DNA of 64,000 nt from Hyphomicrobium sp. (GTDB lineage: Bacteria > Pseudomonadota > Alphaproteobacteria > Rhizobiales > Hyphomicrobiaceae). The DNA lies in contig RXJH01000013.1 of the NCBI GenBank assembly GCA_003987725.1, positions 277,995 through 341,994 on the forward strand, given 5' to 3'. Made by a program: the position numbers and the translations under genes. Positions 44,116 to 52,894 of the stretch are shown here, one piece after another; within the stretch, counting starts at the first letter, position 1, and each line of letters starts with the position of its first letter. The notes below the pieces were generated by a model. That model saw only the letters and a list, made by a program, of their open reading frames with translations, had not been told where the DNA came from and did no database searches.

Positions 44116-44967
44116 TCAGGAAAGGAAGTTACGAATTTCCGCGGCGATCTGATCCGCGTGGGTCTCGAGCGCGAAATGGCCTGTGTCCAAAAATTTGACA
44201 ACCGCCTTCGGATTATCGCGCTTGAATGCCTCGGCTCCCGGCGGCAGAAAGAATGGGTCGTTCTTCCCCCAGATCGCCAGAAAACGCGGTTTATGCGTGC
44301 GGAAGTAGTCCTGGAATTTCGGATAGAGCGCGACGTTGCTCTTGTAGTCCCCGAAGAGGTCGAGCTGCACCTCGTCTGATCCGGGCCGTGCAAGATAAAA
44401 ATTATCAAGTGAATAGCCGTCGGGGGAGACGGCGGTCGCATCTGAGACACCGTGCGTATACTGCCAGAACGTCGCTTCCGGCGTCAGGAACTGGCGAAGC
44501 GCCGCGCGATTGGCTTCAGAGGGATTTTTCCAGTAGGCCTGAATGGGGTTCCACCCCTCACTCAGGCCTTCCTCATAGGCATTGCCATTTTGCGAGATGA
44601 TTGCAGTGATGCGCTCAGGGCGCTTCAAGGCGAGACGGAAGCCTGTAGGAGCGCCATAGTCGAAAACGTAGATCGCGAACTTCTTAAGGCCAAGGACTTC
44701 GGTGAAGCGGTCGATGACGGCAGCGATGTTGTCGAACGTGTACGTGAATTTCTCGCGAGACGGCATGTCTGATCGGCCGAAGCCTGGAAGATCGGGTGCA
44801 ACGACATGAAAGCGGTCCGCGAGAAGAGGGATGAGATCGCGGAACATATGGCTTGAGCTCGGAAACCCATGAAGCAGTAGGAGTGTCGATCCGTCCTTCG
44901 GGCCTGCCTCGCGATAGAAAACGTTGAATCCGTCGACATTGATCTTCTGGAAGCTGACTTTGGTCAT
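44116..44967 (-). CDS. Alpha/beta hydrolase with aspartate nucleophile (haloalkane dehalogenase/epoxide hydrolase-like)
   Basis: 283 aa. HGFPSSSHMFRDLIP gives the oxyanion segment. The nucleophile elbow reads YVFDYGAPTGF, placing Asp103 where most esterases have Ser, as in haloalkane dehalogenases and epoxide hydrolases. The base histidine is in LDTGHFALE. No signal peptide. GGAG eight bases upstream supports the ATG at 44967. It lies 84 bases downstream of another hydrolase on the same strand. Confidence 0.88.
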   Translation of the reverse strand: MTKVSFQKINVDGFNVFYREAGPKDGSTLLLLHGFPSSSHMFRDLIPLLADRFHVVAPDLPGFGRSDMPSREKFTYTFDNIAAVIDRFTEVLGLKKFAIYVFDYGAPTGFRLALKRPERITAIISQNGNAYEEGLSEGWNPIQAYWKNPSEANRAALRQFLTPEATFWQYTHGVSDATAVSPDGYSLDNFYLARPGSDEVQLDLFGDYKSNVALYPKFQDYFRTHKPRFLAIWGKNDPFFLPPGAEAFKRDNPKAVVKFLDTGHFALETHADQIAAEIRNFLS

Positions 44968-45051
44968 CGCTGCTCTCCATTCCATCCGGTTAAAGCAAGT
45001 TTTAGTGGTTATCAATGCGCGCGCCGCGTTCGCACGCGTGGCCGTGATCTC

Positions 45052-45744
45052 TCATCCTCTGACAGACCGCACGGCATCGAGGATCGTGTCGACGACCTTC
45101 CTTGGAGCGGTCACCAAAGGCGTGTGGTCGACTATCTCCGAACGGACCTTTGCGGCCATCCGTTCGGCCATGAAGTGCTCGGTCTTTGGATTGATCATGC
45201 GATCTTCTTCGGCGATCAGAAACCAGGAAGGTCTCGATCGCCATAAGGGTTTGGGTGCCTTCTCATGAATGCAGGCAACGTTGATTGGCCTTTGCGTTGC
45301 TGCAAGCAGGGCTAATCGCTGTGCCGTGGCGTGCTGCGCAAAAGCCGATTTGAAGCCCGAGTCCGGCATCCAGATAAATCCGTCGGCATCGGGCACAAGT
45401 TGCGGCGCGTCCGCATGCGGCGCCTCACGATAGAAGACGTCGGCGACGGTCTCGCCTTCATCTGGCATCAAGGCTGCGATGTAGGCGAGCGCTTCGATCT
45501 GCGCGCTCTTGGCGGCTGAGATGACCGCTCCTGCATAGGCATGAGCTGTAAGAACGACTGGCCCTTGCGTTCGAGCGATAGCCCGGTCAAGAGCCGCAAC
45601 GTCGTCTGAGAGAGAGGTGAGTGGGAGAGGTGCTGCGATGACCGAAATCCCCTGACGCTGCAGGGGCGTGATCACCTCGTTCCAACTTGAGCCATCAGCC
45701 CAAGCGCCGTGAGCTAGAACCACATTCACGTTCCCTTTCGTCAC
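45052..45744 (-). CDS. Alpha/beta hydrolase lacking the nucleophile serine
   Basis: 230 aa from a GTG with GGAGG eight bases upstream. LAHGAWADGSSWNEV and the terminal IVDHTPLVTAP with the base His are typical of the EstC/salicylate-esterase-like family. The nucleophile elbow, normally GHSYGG or AHSYAG, reads TAHAYAGA, so position 69 is Ala (codon GCC). The protein may be inactive as an esterase, may bind a ligand, or may use another residue. It is divergent from a CGNR regulator. Confidence 0.8.
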   Translation of the reverse strand: MTKGNVNVVLAHGAWADGSSWNEVITPLQRQGISVIAAPLPLTSLSDDVAALDRAIARTQGPVVLTAHAYAGAVISAAKSAQIEALAYIAALMPDEGETVADVFYREAPHADAPQLVPDADGFIWMPDSGFKSAFAQHATAQRLALLAATQRPINVACIHEKAPKPLWRSRPSWFLIAEEDRMINPKTEHFMAERMAAKVRSEIVDHTPLVTAPRKVVDTILDAVRSVRG

Positions 45745-45790
45745 GCGCCGATCCTCCGTTGTGACGATCCAGCAAACGGATCAAGTATAA

Positions 45791-45805
45791 CTGCTGAAAC
45801 AGCAG
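45791..45805. promoter_or_regulatory. Palindrome CTGCTG-AAA-CAGCAG, likely operator
   Basis: A perfect six-base inverted repeat with a three-base spacer sits in the 166-bp divergent region. On the minus strand it lies just upstream of TATACT, a good -10 for the hydrolase gene, so a bound repressor would block that promoter. The adjacent CGNR protein is the obvious candidate binder, by inference only. Confidence 0.4.
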
Positions 45806-45849
45806 ATAAAAGGTTATTACAGCGAGTGTGTAAAACGGGTGTGCATAAC

Positions 45850-45878
45850 TTGTCAATAGCCGTTTTGCTGGTTATAGC
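45850..45878 (+). promoter_or_regulatory. Sigma-70-like promoter of the CGNR gene
   Basis: TTGTCA (45850-45855) and TATAGC (45873-45878) are separated by 17 bases and lie about 30 bases upstream of the CGNR start. Confidence 0.5.
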
Positions 45879-45910
45879 GTTGGGGTCCAATTGATTGCAG
45901 GTCAATCGCC

Positions 45911-46540
45911 ATGAGTAACATCCGCCCAGCACCCATATTCATCGCCGATGCCAAGGGTTTGGACTTCCTGAACTCCCTTGCCACGCCGGTTGATACCCCT
46001 GTCGAATGGCTTGGTTCCGGCGACGACTTCTTGGCATGGCTCAAAGCGGCTGATCTCGTTCCAACCGATGTTCTTAAAACTTTAAAGGCTGGAGCCTTGC
46101 CGGGCGAATTGGATGCAGTTGCTGCGCATGCCCGCTCGCTGCGCGAGTGGTTTCGCGGCTTTGTTCGAAAGCACAAGGGCAGGACCCTGAAGCCGAGTAC
46201 CCTGCAGCAGCTAGACCCCCTCAATCGGATTCTGGAGCGTGACGAGGTTTTTGGCCAGGTCGCTCCTCGCGACCACGAAACCATGGCGACGAACGGGTCT
46301 TCCCTGATGTGGGTAGAGCAACGCCGTTGGCGTTCACCGGAAAGCCTTCTTCAGCCGATTGCACGAGAAATGGCGAACGTGATCTGTAATGAGGATTTCA
46401 ACCTCATCAGAGCTTGCGAGGGACATGCCTGTACGCTGATGTTCGTCGATCGCACCAAAAGTCACCGAAGGCGGTGGTGCAGCATGGCTGTCTGTGGTAA
46501 CCGCGCAAAACAGGCCGCGCTTCGCGAACGATCAAGGTGA
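45911..46540 (+). CDS. CGNR zinc-finger (ABATE-domain) protein
   Basis: 209 aa. The ABATE front (GLDFLNSLATPVDTPVEWLGSG, shortened to GLDFLNSLATP) and helical middle end in a zinc finger: HACTLMFVDRTK, then CSMAVCGNRAKQAA. CGNR proteins are thought to be transcription regulators of adjacent stress or catabolic genes. The divergent hydrolase operon and the palindrome between them fit that. Confidence 0.88.
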   Translation: MSNIRPAPIFIADAKGLDFLNSLATPVDTPVEWLGSGDDFLAWLKAADLVPTDVLKTLKAGALPGELDAVAAHARSLREWFRGFVRKHKGRTLKPSTLQQLDPLNRILERDEVFGQVAPRDHETMATNGSSLMWVEQRRWRSPESLLQPIAREMANVICNEDFNLIRACEGHACTLMFVDRTKSHRRRWCSMAVCGNRAKQAALRERSR

Positions 46541-46755
46541 TCTCTGAGCTGAACCGAAGTCGCCCGCGCGATGTTAGCAACGCTGCAATCTGGGTTCGTA
46601 CATCCCAATGCAGACGCGATTGCGCTTAGAAAGAAATGTCACCGGAAATACCTAAACATTTTCGATACAATATGCTTTGGATAATCGGCGCGCTTTGGGA
46701 GGGGCTAGCCGGGCAATCTTACCAATAAGTCCTTTTTTTCTATGAGGGCGAGGCA

Positions 46756-47970
46756 ATGCGATTTTTCAATTTTCGGAAATCTCAGGCCCGCGGGTCTAAA
46801 CGCGGTTTTCGAATTCCCGACATGACGTATGTGCGGGATCTCGGCGAACTTTTAGAAAGTCGCGCGGAGTTGGCCTCGTACCCTGTTGTTTCAAGAATCC
46901 CAGATTGTGAACTCAGGCCAACACCGCCTCTCCTTTTCCCGGCGTCTCAAGAAATCGCCTCAGATCATTACATGGTCCCATCCATCAGAGATGTAGTAAT
47001 GGCCGGGATGAAGAACGTCACGATAACGGAAAATTCCGTTATCGGAACGGAAGATGAGATTCTCTCGCCCGGTGATGCCGTGCAACCGATGTACGTCTCG
47101 ATATATCTGAGAAATGGCTGGGTGCCCGATGCGGAGACACGGCCCGGAGCCAAGAAACAACTCAAGTGCAAGGGTATCGGTGTTCTTCTCACTCACTTCA
47201 ACAGCAGTGTTTACGGGCACTGGCTTTACGAAGGCTTGCCGCAGCTACTTCTCCTAAAACATCTGAGGAGCGAGCTACCGGACCTTTCGATCGTACTCCC
47301 GAGCCGGCCTCAGTACTTGAGCGAATGGTGTCGCTTCCTTGTTCCAGACGTCCGGATTTTCAGTTATGATCCACGCCGTGAAACTGTTTTTTGCGAGCAG
47401 CTCCTGATTCCGGGAATCTTCCACTCCAACTCAGCGTTCATGCACCCATTCTTGGACGTCATGATTGAGGATGCTGTATCGACAGCGACCCGAGAGAGCG
47501 AACGTCCGCTCCCATCCCATATTTATCTGACACGAAATAAGCCGAGCCATTTCCGGCAGTTGGGAAATCAGGATGAGATCGAACAAATTGCCAAATCGGC
47601 GGGCCTCACGTTATTAAGCCCTGAAGACTATTCGATACCGGCCCAAATCCGATTGTTTTCTGGAGCCAAGCTCGTTGTCAGCGAGTTCGGCTCGGCTCTC
47701 CACAATACGATGTTCTCCGGTCCCTGTGACATCATCAGCCTCAATTGGATCACCTGCATACAGTCGAGAATCGCGCAGCTGAGGCAACAGAACATTGGAT
47801 ATGTCCTGCCGCCTCTCGGCCCTCTTACGTTTCAACGCGAGCTCGAGCAGACAAAGCGCGAATATTGGATTGACCCTGAGGACTTCCGTCGCAAGCTTGC
47901 GGAGCGCCTCCATCGCGAACCCTTGCGCGTGCCCGAAAACGATTCCACTTCTGTCGACTTCCAAGGTTGA
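46756..47970 (+). CDS. Glycosyltransferase family 61 protein
   Basis: 404 aa. YGHWLYEGLPQLLLL is the first GT61 block. Near the C-terminus HIYLTRNKPSHFRQ, GLTLLSPEDYSIPAQIRLF and KLVVSEFGSALHNTMF are the donor-binding DUF563 pattern. Likely adds a sugar to a surface glycan in the cytoplasm; sugar unknown. GAGGG precedes the ATG. It opens a lower-GC cluster of glycan genes. Confidence 0.87.
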   Translation: MRFFNFRKSQARGSKRGFRIPDMTYVRDLGELLESRAELASYPVVSRIPDCELRPTPPLLFPASQEIASDHYMVPSIRDVVMAGMKNVTITENSVIGTEDEILSPGDAVQPMYVSIYLRNGWVPDAETRPGAKKQLKCKGIGVLLTHFNSSVYGHWLYEGLPQLLLLKHLRSELPDLSIVLPSRPQYLSEWCRFLVPDVRIFSYDPRRETVFCEQLLIPGIFHSNSAFMHPFLDVMIEDAVSTATRESERPLPSHIYLTRNKPSHFRQLGNQDEIEQIAKSAGLTLLSPEDYSIPAQIRLFSGAKLVVSEFGSALHNTMFSGPCDIISLNWITCIQSRIAQLRQQNIGYVLPPLGPLTFQRELEQTKREYWIDPEDFRRKLAERLHREPLRVPENDSTSVDFQG

Positions 47971-48201
47971 AAACCGATGGGCCGACGTCCGGGAATGGTT
48001 GAGAGGCCGATGCATCGTTGTCACCAAGCACCATTGGTTTCCTATTGTTCGACTTCGCTGAACTATTGTTGCGGCGAACATGGGCTTTGCCCTAATATGA
48101 GTCTCTCTCCAGACTAGGGCGAACTGTTGTGGCCGGCATCGCAATGGGCCGGTCTGCTGAACTCAACGTTTGCGCCCTGAGAAGCGAGTTTACCTGCCAC
48201 C

Positions 48202-49089
48202 ATGACACACACTTCTCGTCACACATATGAGTACGACGTCGATCTCGACAGCGACGCAGCGCCTGCTCGAGTGATCAGAATGGTAGGCAGCGGTAAGAAG
48301 GTTCTCGAAATCGGGGCGGGGCCAGGGTCCATCACCAAACATCTGTCCGGCACGCTTGGTTGCGATGTGGTCGCCGTCGAGATCGACCCATCGGCCTTGG
48401 AAAGGCTCGCGCCCTTTGCGCGAAGAGTTTATGCGTTGGACCTGAATGATGGTTCTTGGAATGATCGCATCAGAGCTGACGAAGGCACCTTTGACGTCGT
48501 GATTGCCGCGGATGTTCTAGAGCATGTCTACGACCCTTGGGCCGTTTTAAGCGGCATGAAATCGCTCTTGAACGAAAGCGGAGCGGTCATCTTATCCATC
48601 CCCCACGTCGGCCATGCGGCTATTGCGGGCTGTCTCTTCGATGAAGACTTCGAGTACAGGCCCTGGGGGCTTCTCGACCGTACTCACATTCGCTTTTTTG
48701 GATTGAAGAACATCCAGCAGCTGTACAATTCTCAGGGCTTATCGATCGAGCATTCGGAATTCGTCGTCAGAACTCCAGAAATGACCGAGTTTGTACGGCG
48801 GTGGAATAGGCTTCCGCGCAAGGTGCAGGAAGCACTCGAGAGCAATCGCTTTTCCCATGTATATCAGGTCGTCAGCCGAGCGGTCCCGCAAAGTCGGGCG
48901 GAGCTCAATTTGCGGCTCATGGATTTGGACGTGCCCGCCCCAGACGACCGAACTGTGAGGTACTGGAAAAAGACGATGAGTTCGATTCCCCCGCTGGAGG
49001 ACGAAGACGCATCTTCTTCATTGATCAAAAAGAGCGGTGTTTCGATTGGTAATTTTTTTAAGCTAACGCAGAGTCGCGGGAGAGCCTAA
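48202..49089 (+). CDS. Class I SAM-dependent methyltransferase
   Basis: 295 aa. VLEIGAGPGSITKHL (about 34-48) is the SAM loop; VVAVEIDPSAL and VVIAADVLEHVYDPW follow the standard order. DRTHIRFFGLKN is frequent in methyltransferases of surface-glycan clusters. It ends two bases before the WbsX gene, so they are co-translated and probably modify the same glycan. Confidence 0.88.
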   Translation: MTHTSRHTYEYDVDLDSDAAPARVIRMVGSGKKVLEIGAGPGSITKHLSGTLGCDVVAVEIDPSALERLAPFARRVYALDLNDGSWNDRIRADEGTFDVVIAADVLEHVYDPWAVLSGMKSLLNESGAVILSIPHVGHAAIAGCLFDEDFEYRPWGLLDRTHIRFFGLKNIQQLYNSQGLSIEHSEFVVRTPEMTEFVRRWNRLPRKVQEALESNRFSHVYQVVSRAVPQSRAELNLRLMDLDVPAPDDRTVRYWKKTMSSIPPLEDEDASSSLIKKSGVSIGNFFKLTQSRGRA

Positions 49090-49091
49090 AC

Positions 49092-50309
49092 GTGTCTGAT
49101 CGTTCCCGTGTCAAGCTGCTTGCATTCTATTTGACCCAATTTCATCCAATTCCCGAAAATGACGCTTGGTGGGGAAAGGGGTTCACGGAGTGGACCAATG
49201 CTGCAAAGGCAACCCCTCTTTTCCCAGGCCACTATCAACCGCACTTGCCGACGGATTTGGGCTTCTATGATTTGCGGGTTGCTGAAACGAGAAGGGAGCA
49301 AATACAGCTAGCCAAGCAATACGGAATCCACGGTTTCTGTTATTATTATTATTGGTTCGCGGGCAAACGCCTCCTCGAAAGGCCGCTCGATGACATGCTG
49401 GCCGATCCTCAAAGCGATATGCCGTTTTGTCTTTGCTGGGCGAATGAGAATTGGACGCGCAGGTGGGATGGCGCTGAAAAAGAAATTTTGATTGAGCAAA
49501 GTTATGGTCCGGATTCAGATCTAAGAGTTATTCAGGATCTTCTGAAGTATCTGCGAGATCCTCGATATATCCGCGTTGATGGGGCTCCACTTATTATTGT
49601 CTACTGCCCTCAGCGTCTTCCTGATTGCCGTGAAACCCTTAGGGTTTGGCGCGAATATTGCGCCGAACAGGGAATACCCCGCATCCACACGGCTTGTGCC
49701 CTCACCCATTCGAATTGGGATCACAAAGAATTGGGATTCGATAGCGCTGTAGAGTTTCCCCCACACAACATGAAGTTCGAAAACCTAGCGCAGCAGATGT
49801 CATTCTTTCAGACATTCCACGGCTACTGCTCGGATTATGCCGATGTTGCTGAAATGTATTTGCAGCGCCGTTATAGTTCTGAGGCAAGTGGGTTTAGGGG
49901 GGTGTTTCCGTCTTGGGACAACACGGCGCGATGCGGTGAAAGGGCAACCGTTGTTTTGAACGGTTCGCCGGAAAACTATGAGTACTGGCTATCCGAGGCG
50001 ATATCGAGAACGGTTGAGGATTTCCCGACTGAAGAACGGTTTGTATTTATAAACGCCTGGAATGAATGGGCCGAGGGTTGTCATCTTGAGCCTGACCGCA
50101 AGTTTGGTCATCGCTATTTGGAAGCTACCGTACGGGCAAAAAAGGGTTCGTCGCTCCGAGGGTGGACGCACCGGGGAGTTCCCCGGACCGAGCAATCCTC
50201 TCCGGCCGCAGCCATGGCAAAACATCGGTTGGCAGAAAAGTCATGGCTGAGCCGCAACTGGCGTACGTTAAAACGAACTTTGCGGCCGAAGAAGACGGCG
50301 AATAACTAA
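49092..50309 (+). CDS. WbsX-like glycan enzyme (GH99-like domain)
   Basis: 405 aa from a GTG two bases after the methyltransferase stop. LAFYLTQFHPIPENDAWWGK, the tyrosine run GFCYYYYWFAGKRLLE, CWANENWTRRWDG and FINAWNEWAEGCHLEPD are the WbsX signature. WbsX proteins occur in O-antigen clusters and have a GH99/TIM-barrel-like fold. Their precise reaction is unsettled. Base composition is lower in GC than the flanks. Confidence 0.87.
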   Translation: MSDRSRVKLLAFYLTQFHPIPENDAWWGKGFTEWTNAAKATPLFPGHYQPHLPTDLGFYDLRVAETRREQIQLAKQYGIHGFCYYYYWFAGKRLLERPLDDMLADPQSDMPFCLCWANENWTRRWDGAEKEILIEQSYGPDSDLRVIQDLLKYLRDPRYIRVDGAPLIIVYCPQRLPDCRETLRVWREYCAEQGIPRIHTACALTHSNWDHKELGFDSAVEFPPHNMKFENLAQQMSFFQTFHGYCSDYADVAEMYLQRRYSSEASGFRGVFPSWDNTARCGERATVVLNGSPENYEYWLSEAISRTVEDFPTEERFVFINAWNEWAEGCHLEPDRKFGHRYLEATVRAKKGSSLRGWTHRGVPRTEQSSPAAAMAKHRLAEKSWLSRNWRTLKRTLRPKKTANN

Positions 50310-50440
50310 CTAGAAAATTTCATGTGTTTTCTGAAATCGACGCGGAAACTTCCCGTTGGCTCCAACCGAAGCCGGAAGGAAGTTCGCGATGGCTCGATCC
50401 AATTCATAAAATACGGCCAAATTGAATTTGGAAGGTTCCG

Positions 50441-51214
50441 TCAACCGGAAATCACCCGGCCTATATTCCAAATTCGACGAAAGCGGTTGCGAAACTTTCT
50501 TTTCGCAAAAGCGTATATCTCTTGGTCGACTTCTGTCATCGAGTAGATCGCTTTAAGAGTGGCAGAGGAGAGCGAAGATTTCTTGATCTCCACGCTGGAA
50601 TTCTCATGGGGCACATACGACCGATCAAAATCGAGCTGCTTGCCAATCACGAGCGCATCTTCGTCGAATGTCTCTGTAAATCCGACAAAGTCGAAACGCT
50701 CAAGATTGCGTTTTGCAAACTTCAGCACATCGTCGACAGAGTAGTCCTTTATGGTCGGCGCTGATTTTCCGTCAGGTTTATAATCCCAGCCTCGAGCGAG
50801 TTGCCAAGCTTGATTATTCCAAATCAGATTATGGCAATCTTGTCGAAGAGGATCGTCGCCGTGATCGCCGACAGCCAGCTCGATGAACTGGTCGATATCC
50901 AATCGAGATGCAGCTTCATAAATAGCATATTCGCGAGGATCCCGGCCTCGGCAGAACGAGTAAAAGGAGATGATCCGATCTAGCGGGTCCCGCAGAAAGG
51001 TGAATGAATATCTGCCCGCAAAAAAGCGCTCCGCCAACGAAAAACCGAAATGGCCCGAAATAAAGGGTTTCGGGCAATAATCCTCGGGCTCTTGCGTCAG
51101 CCAATCTCCGTGGCTGATTATGTTTTCGGCTCCGTAGTGCTCGCGAGCCATGTAGACGATAGATGTGCCCGCCGTCTTCTGAGTATGAAGAAAAACCGCT
51201 TGTCGAAACGCCAA
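50441..51214 (-). CDS. Sulfotransferase family protein
   Basis: 257 aa starting at TTG, chosen because AGGAGG lies seven bases upstream; an in-frame start at 51250 would add 12 poor residues. FLHTQKTAGTSI is the 5'-phosphosulfate loop of PAPS and TFLRDPLDRIISFYSFC the 3'-phosphate motif. It should transfer sulfate from PAPS, most likely to a glycan given the neighbours. Confidence 0.85.
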   Translation of the reverse strand: MAFRQAVFLHTQKTAGTSIVYMAREHYGAENIISHGDWLTQEPEDYCPKPFISGHFGFSLAERFFAGRYSFTFLRDPLDRIISFYSFCRGRDPREYAIYEAASRLDIDQFIELAVGDHGDDPLRQDCHNLIWNNQAWQLARGWDYKPDGKSAPTIKDYSVDDVLKFAKRNLERFDFVGFTETFDEDALVIGKQLDFDRSYVPHENSSVEIKKSSLSSATLKAIYSMTEVDQEIYAFAKRKFRNRFRRIWNIGRVISG

Positions 51215-51380
51215 GTCGCAGCCTCCTGAAAAGCAATCTCGGCCGCGCAAGCAGGCAGAAAGTCTATGCCGTTTGATCCTGGCTAAAGATTATAAAATCG
51301 CAAAAATTCAACACAAGCGACACGGGACGGGTTACCCACTGCTTGTGCACGCCGGGATTCGGTATTGATTTGAACTACAT

Positions 51381-52199
51381 CTAAAGACGCCAGCGTCGTC
51401 TCTCAGCCGCGCCTCTCTTGATATAATGTTCTCTTGGCTTCATGCCGCTGATGAGGACGTCGGGATTTAAAGCCAGATAAACAGCATCGTTGAATGCTCG
51501 TGGCAGGCGCGGTCCTTTTTCAACCGGCCAATTCATAAGCGCATTGTCGTCAAGCTTGCCGTCAAAATAGCCCGCCTGAAATCCCAGGCGCCGTGCCACA
51601 AAATTGAACGAGAGCTGATCGCGGTAGGAATACTTACGCACCTCATCAAACCAGGCGGACATTAAAGTCCGAACGCGCGGATCATTATGTCGACGCAGAA
51701 TCATACTGCCCGCGATGAGGCCTGCGTTTTCAGGATGCCCCAAACGCCGATATTCATCCATCTGCTTAGAAACAGTTCCGGCAGCGTCAATCTTCCAGTC
51801 AATCACGACCTGAGCTTCCGCATAGATGCAGCACCGCTCCGGATGTCGGAAGACGACCATAGGTTCCAAAGAATCGTGAAGATAGCGGAATATGCGATCT
51901 AAGTTCACTTTCGGTTCGACACGATTGTCGATGTACAGGCTCAGGTCGTATGGGGCGACAAACTCGTGCGCGAGTATCTTGACCATCTTCGATGTTCTGA
52001 CGGGACCGAGCGAGGGTGAATCAACGTAGCGGAACTGCCAATGCTTGGAGGTCAATGATCGATCATCCGTAAAGCAAATGGCGTCGGTTTTGGCGTCGAC
52101 TTCGATTGGCCAATCGGCGAATGGCTCCGAATGTCCGAACATGCATGTATAGATGACGCGATCTTTTTGCCCCATCGTGTGAAGAGTGTCCCTCAGCAT
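51381..52199 (-). CDS. DUF616-type glycosyltransferase-like protein
   Basis: 272 aa. RVIYTCMFGHSEPFAD, then FTDDRSLTSKHW, SLYIDNRVEPKVN and FRHPERCCIYAEAQVV are the DUF616 pattern of putative cytoplasmic glycosyltransferases. The final 40 residues (FNDAVYLALNPDVLIS, GMKPREHYIKRGAAE) match a short repeat found at the ends of many surface-glycan glycosyltransferases. It follows the sulfotransferase on the minus strand in map order but is transcribed away from the WbsX group. Confidence 0.8.
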   Translation of the reverse strand: MLRDTLHTMGQKDRVIYTCMFGHSEPFADWPIEVDAKTDAICFTDDRSLTSKHWQFRYVDSPSLGPVRTSKMVKILAHEFVAPYDLSLYIDNRVEPKVNLDRIFRYLHDSLEPMVVFRHPERCCIYAEAQVVIDWKIDAAGTVSKQMDEYRRLGHPENAGLIAGSMILRRHNDPRVRTLMSAWFDEVRKYSYRDQLSFNFVARRLGFQAGYFDGKLDDNALMNWPVEKGPRLPRAFNDAVYLALNPDVLISGMKPREHYIKRGAAERRRWRL

Positions 52200-52894
52200 T
52201 ACCTAGGTCTCGCGAAAGACTTCGGCGCAACAAAATCACGAAACGGCCGGAAGCAAGATGGTCGGCCGATTTCTTCATATAGTCGCCATGACTCACGAGA
52301 TGAATGAGCGTGATACATGATCGACAAACTGGTCTAGTCTGCTCGGCGGAATGTTCCGCACAGGCGGCTGGCCTCAAACTTTGATGATTGATTGCTCCTT
52401 CGCGTCTGCTGGCAGTGATCGATCGCTTCTCTGCTAGAAGACCCCTTTCAGTTTACCGGAATATTCCGTGGCCGCAAACCTCCGAAAGCTTGTGCCCGCA
52501 GTAGATCGAACCCGCGTCCAGAACTTTGTTTGCTTTGTGAGCTAAGACGCGCTGACCGGATTGTCTCCTCCGCACCGTGAGCCTTCGCGCTCGTTGTCAC
52601 CGCCTAGGCCGATCGATTTTAGGCGGGCGCTCGCGGACAAAATGGCTTCAGGTTTTCGCGCCGCACGAAGAAGCACACCGCCGCGCGAACCAACGTCAAT
52701 CCGGACAGTTGCGTTGCAGCATTACAAATGAGGCCTCTCCTCCTGAGTATCATTTCATGATCCCCCCCATAAGTTTACGAGTAATTGCAAAATATATATG
52801 CGCTGCGGAATCATGAAAACGCATTGAACTCGCGCGTTTGGAGGATACGCTGTCGACCGAGGCGACCAGCGTCTCAAGGGCCTTCTGAATTAAC
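52200..52894. other. Divergent intergenic region, no gene seen
   Basis: Nearly 700 bases between the DUF616 gene and the sulfatase-type gene. Reading frames are short and unconvincing. The AT-rich stretch around 52740-52815 may be the promoter of the gene at 52895. Confidence 0.4.
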
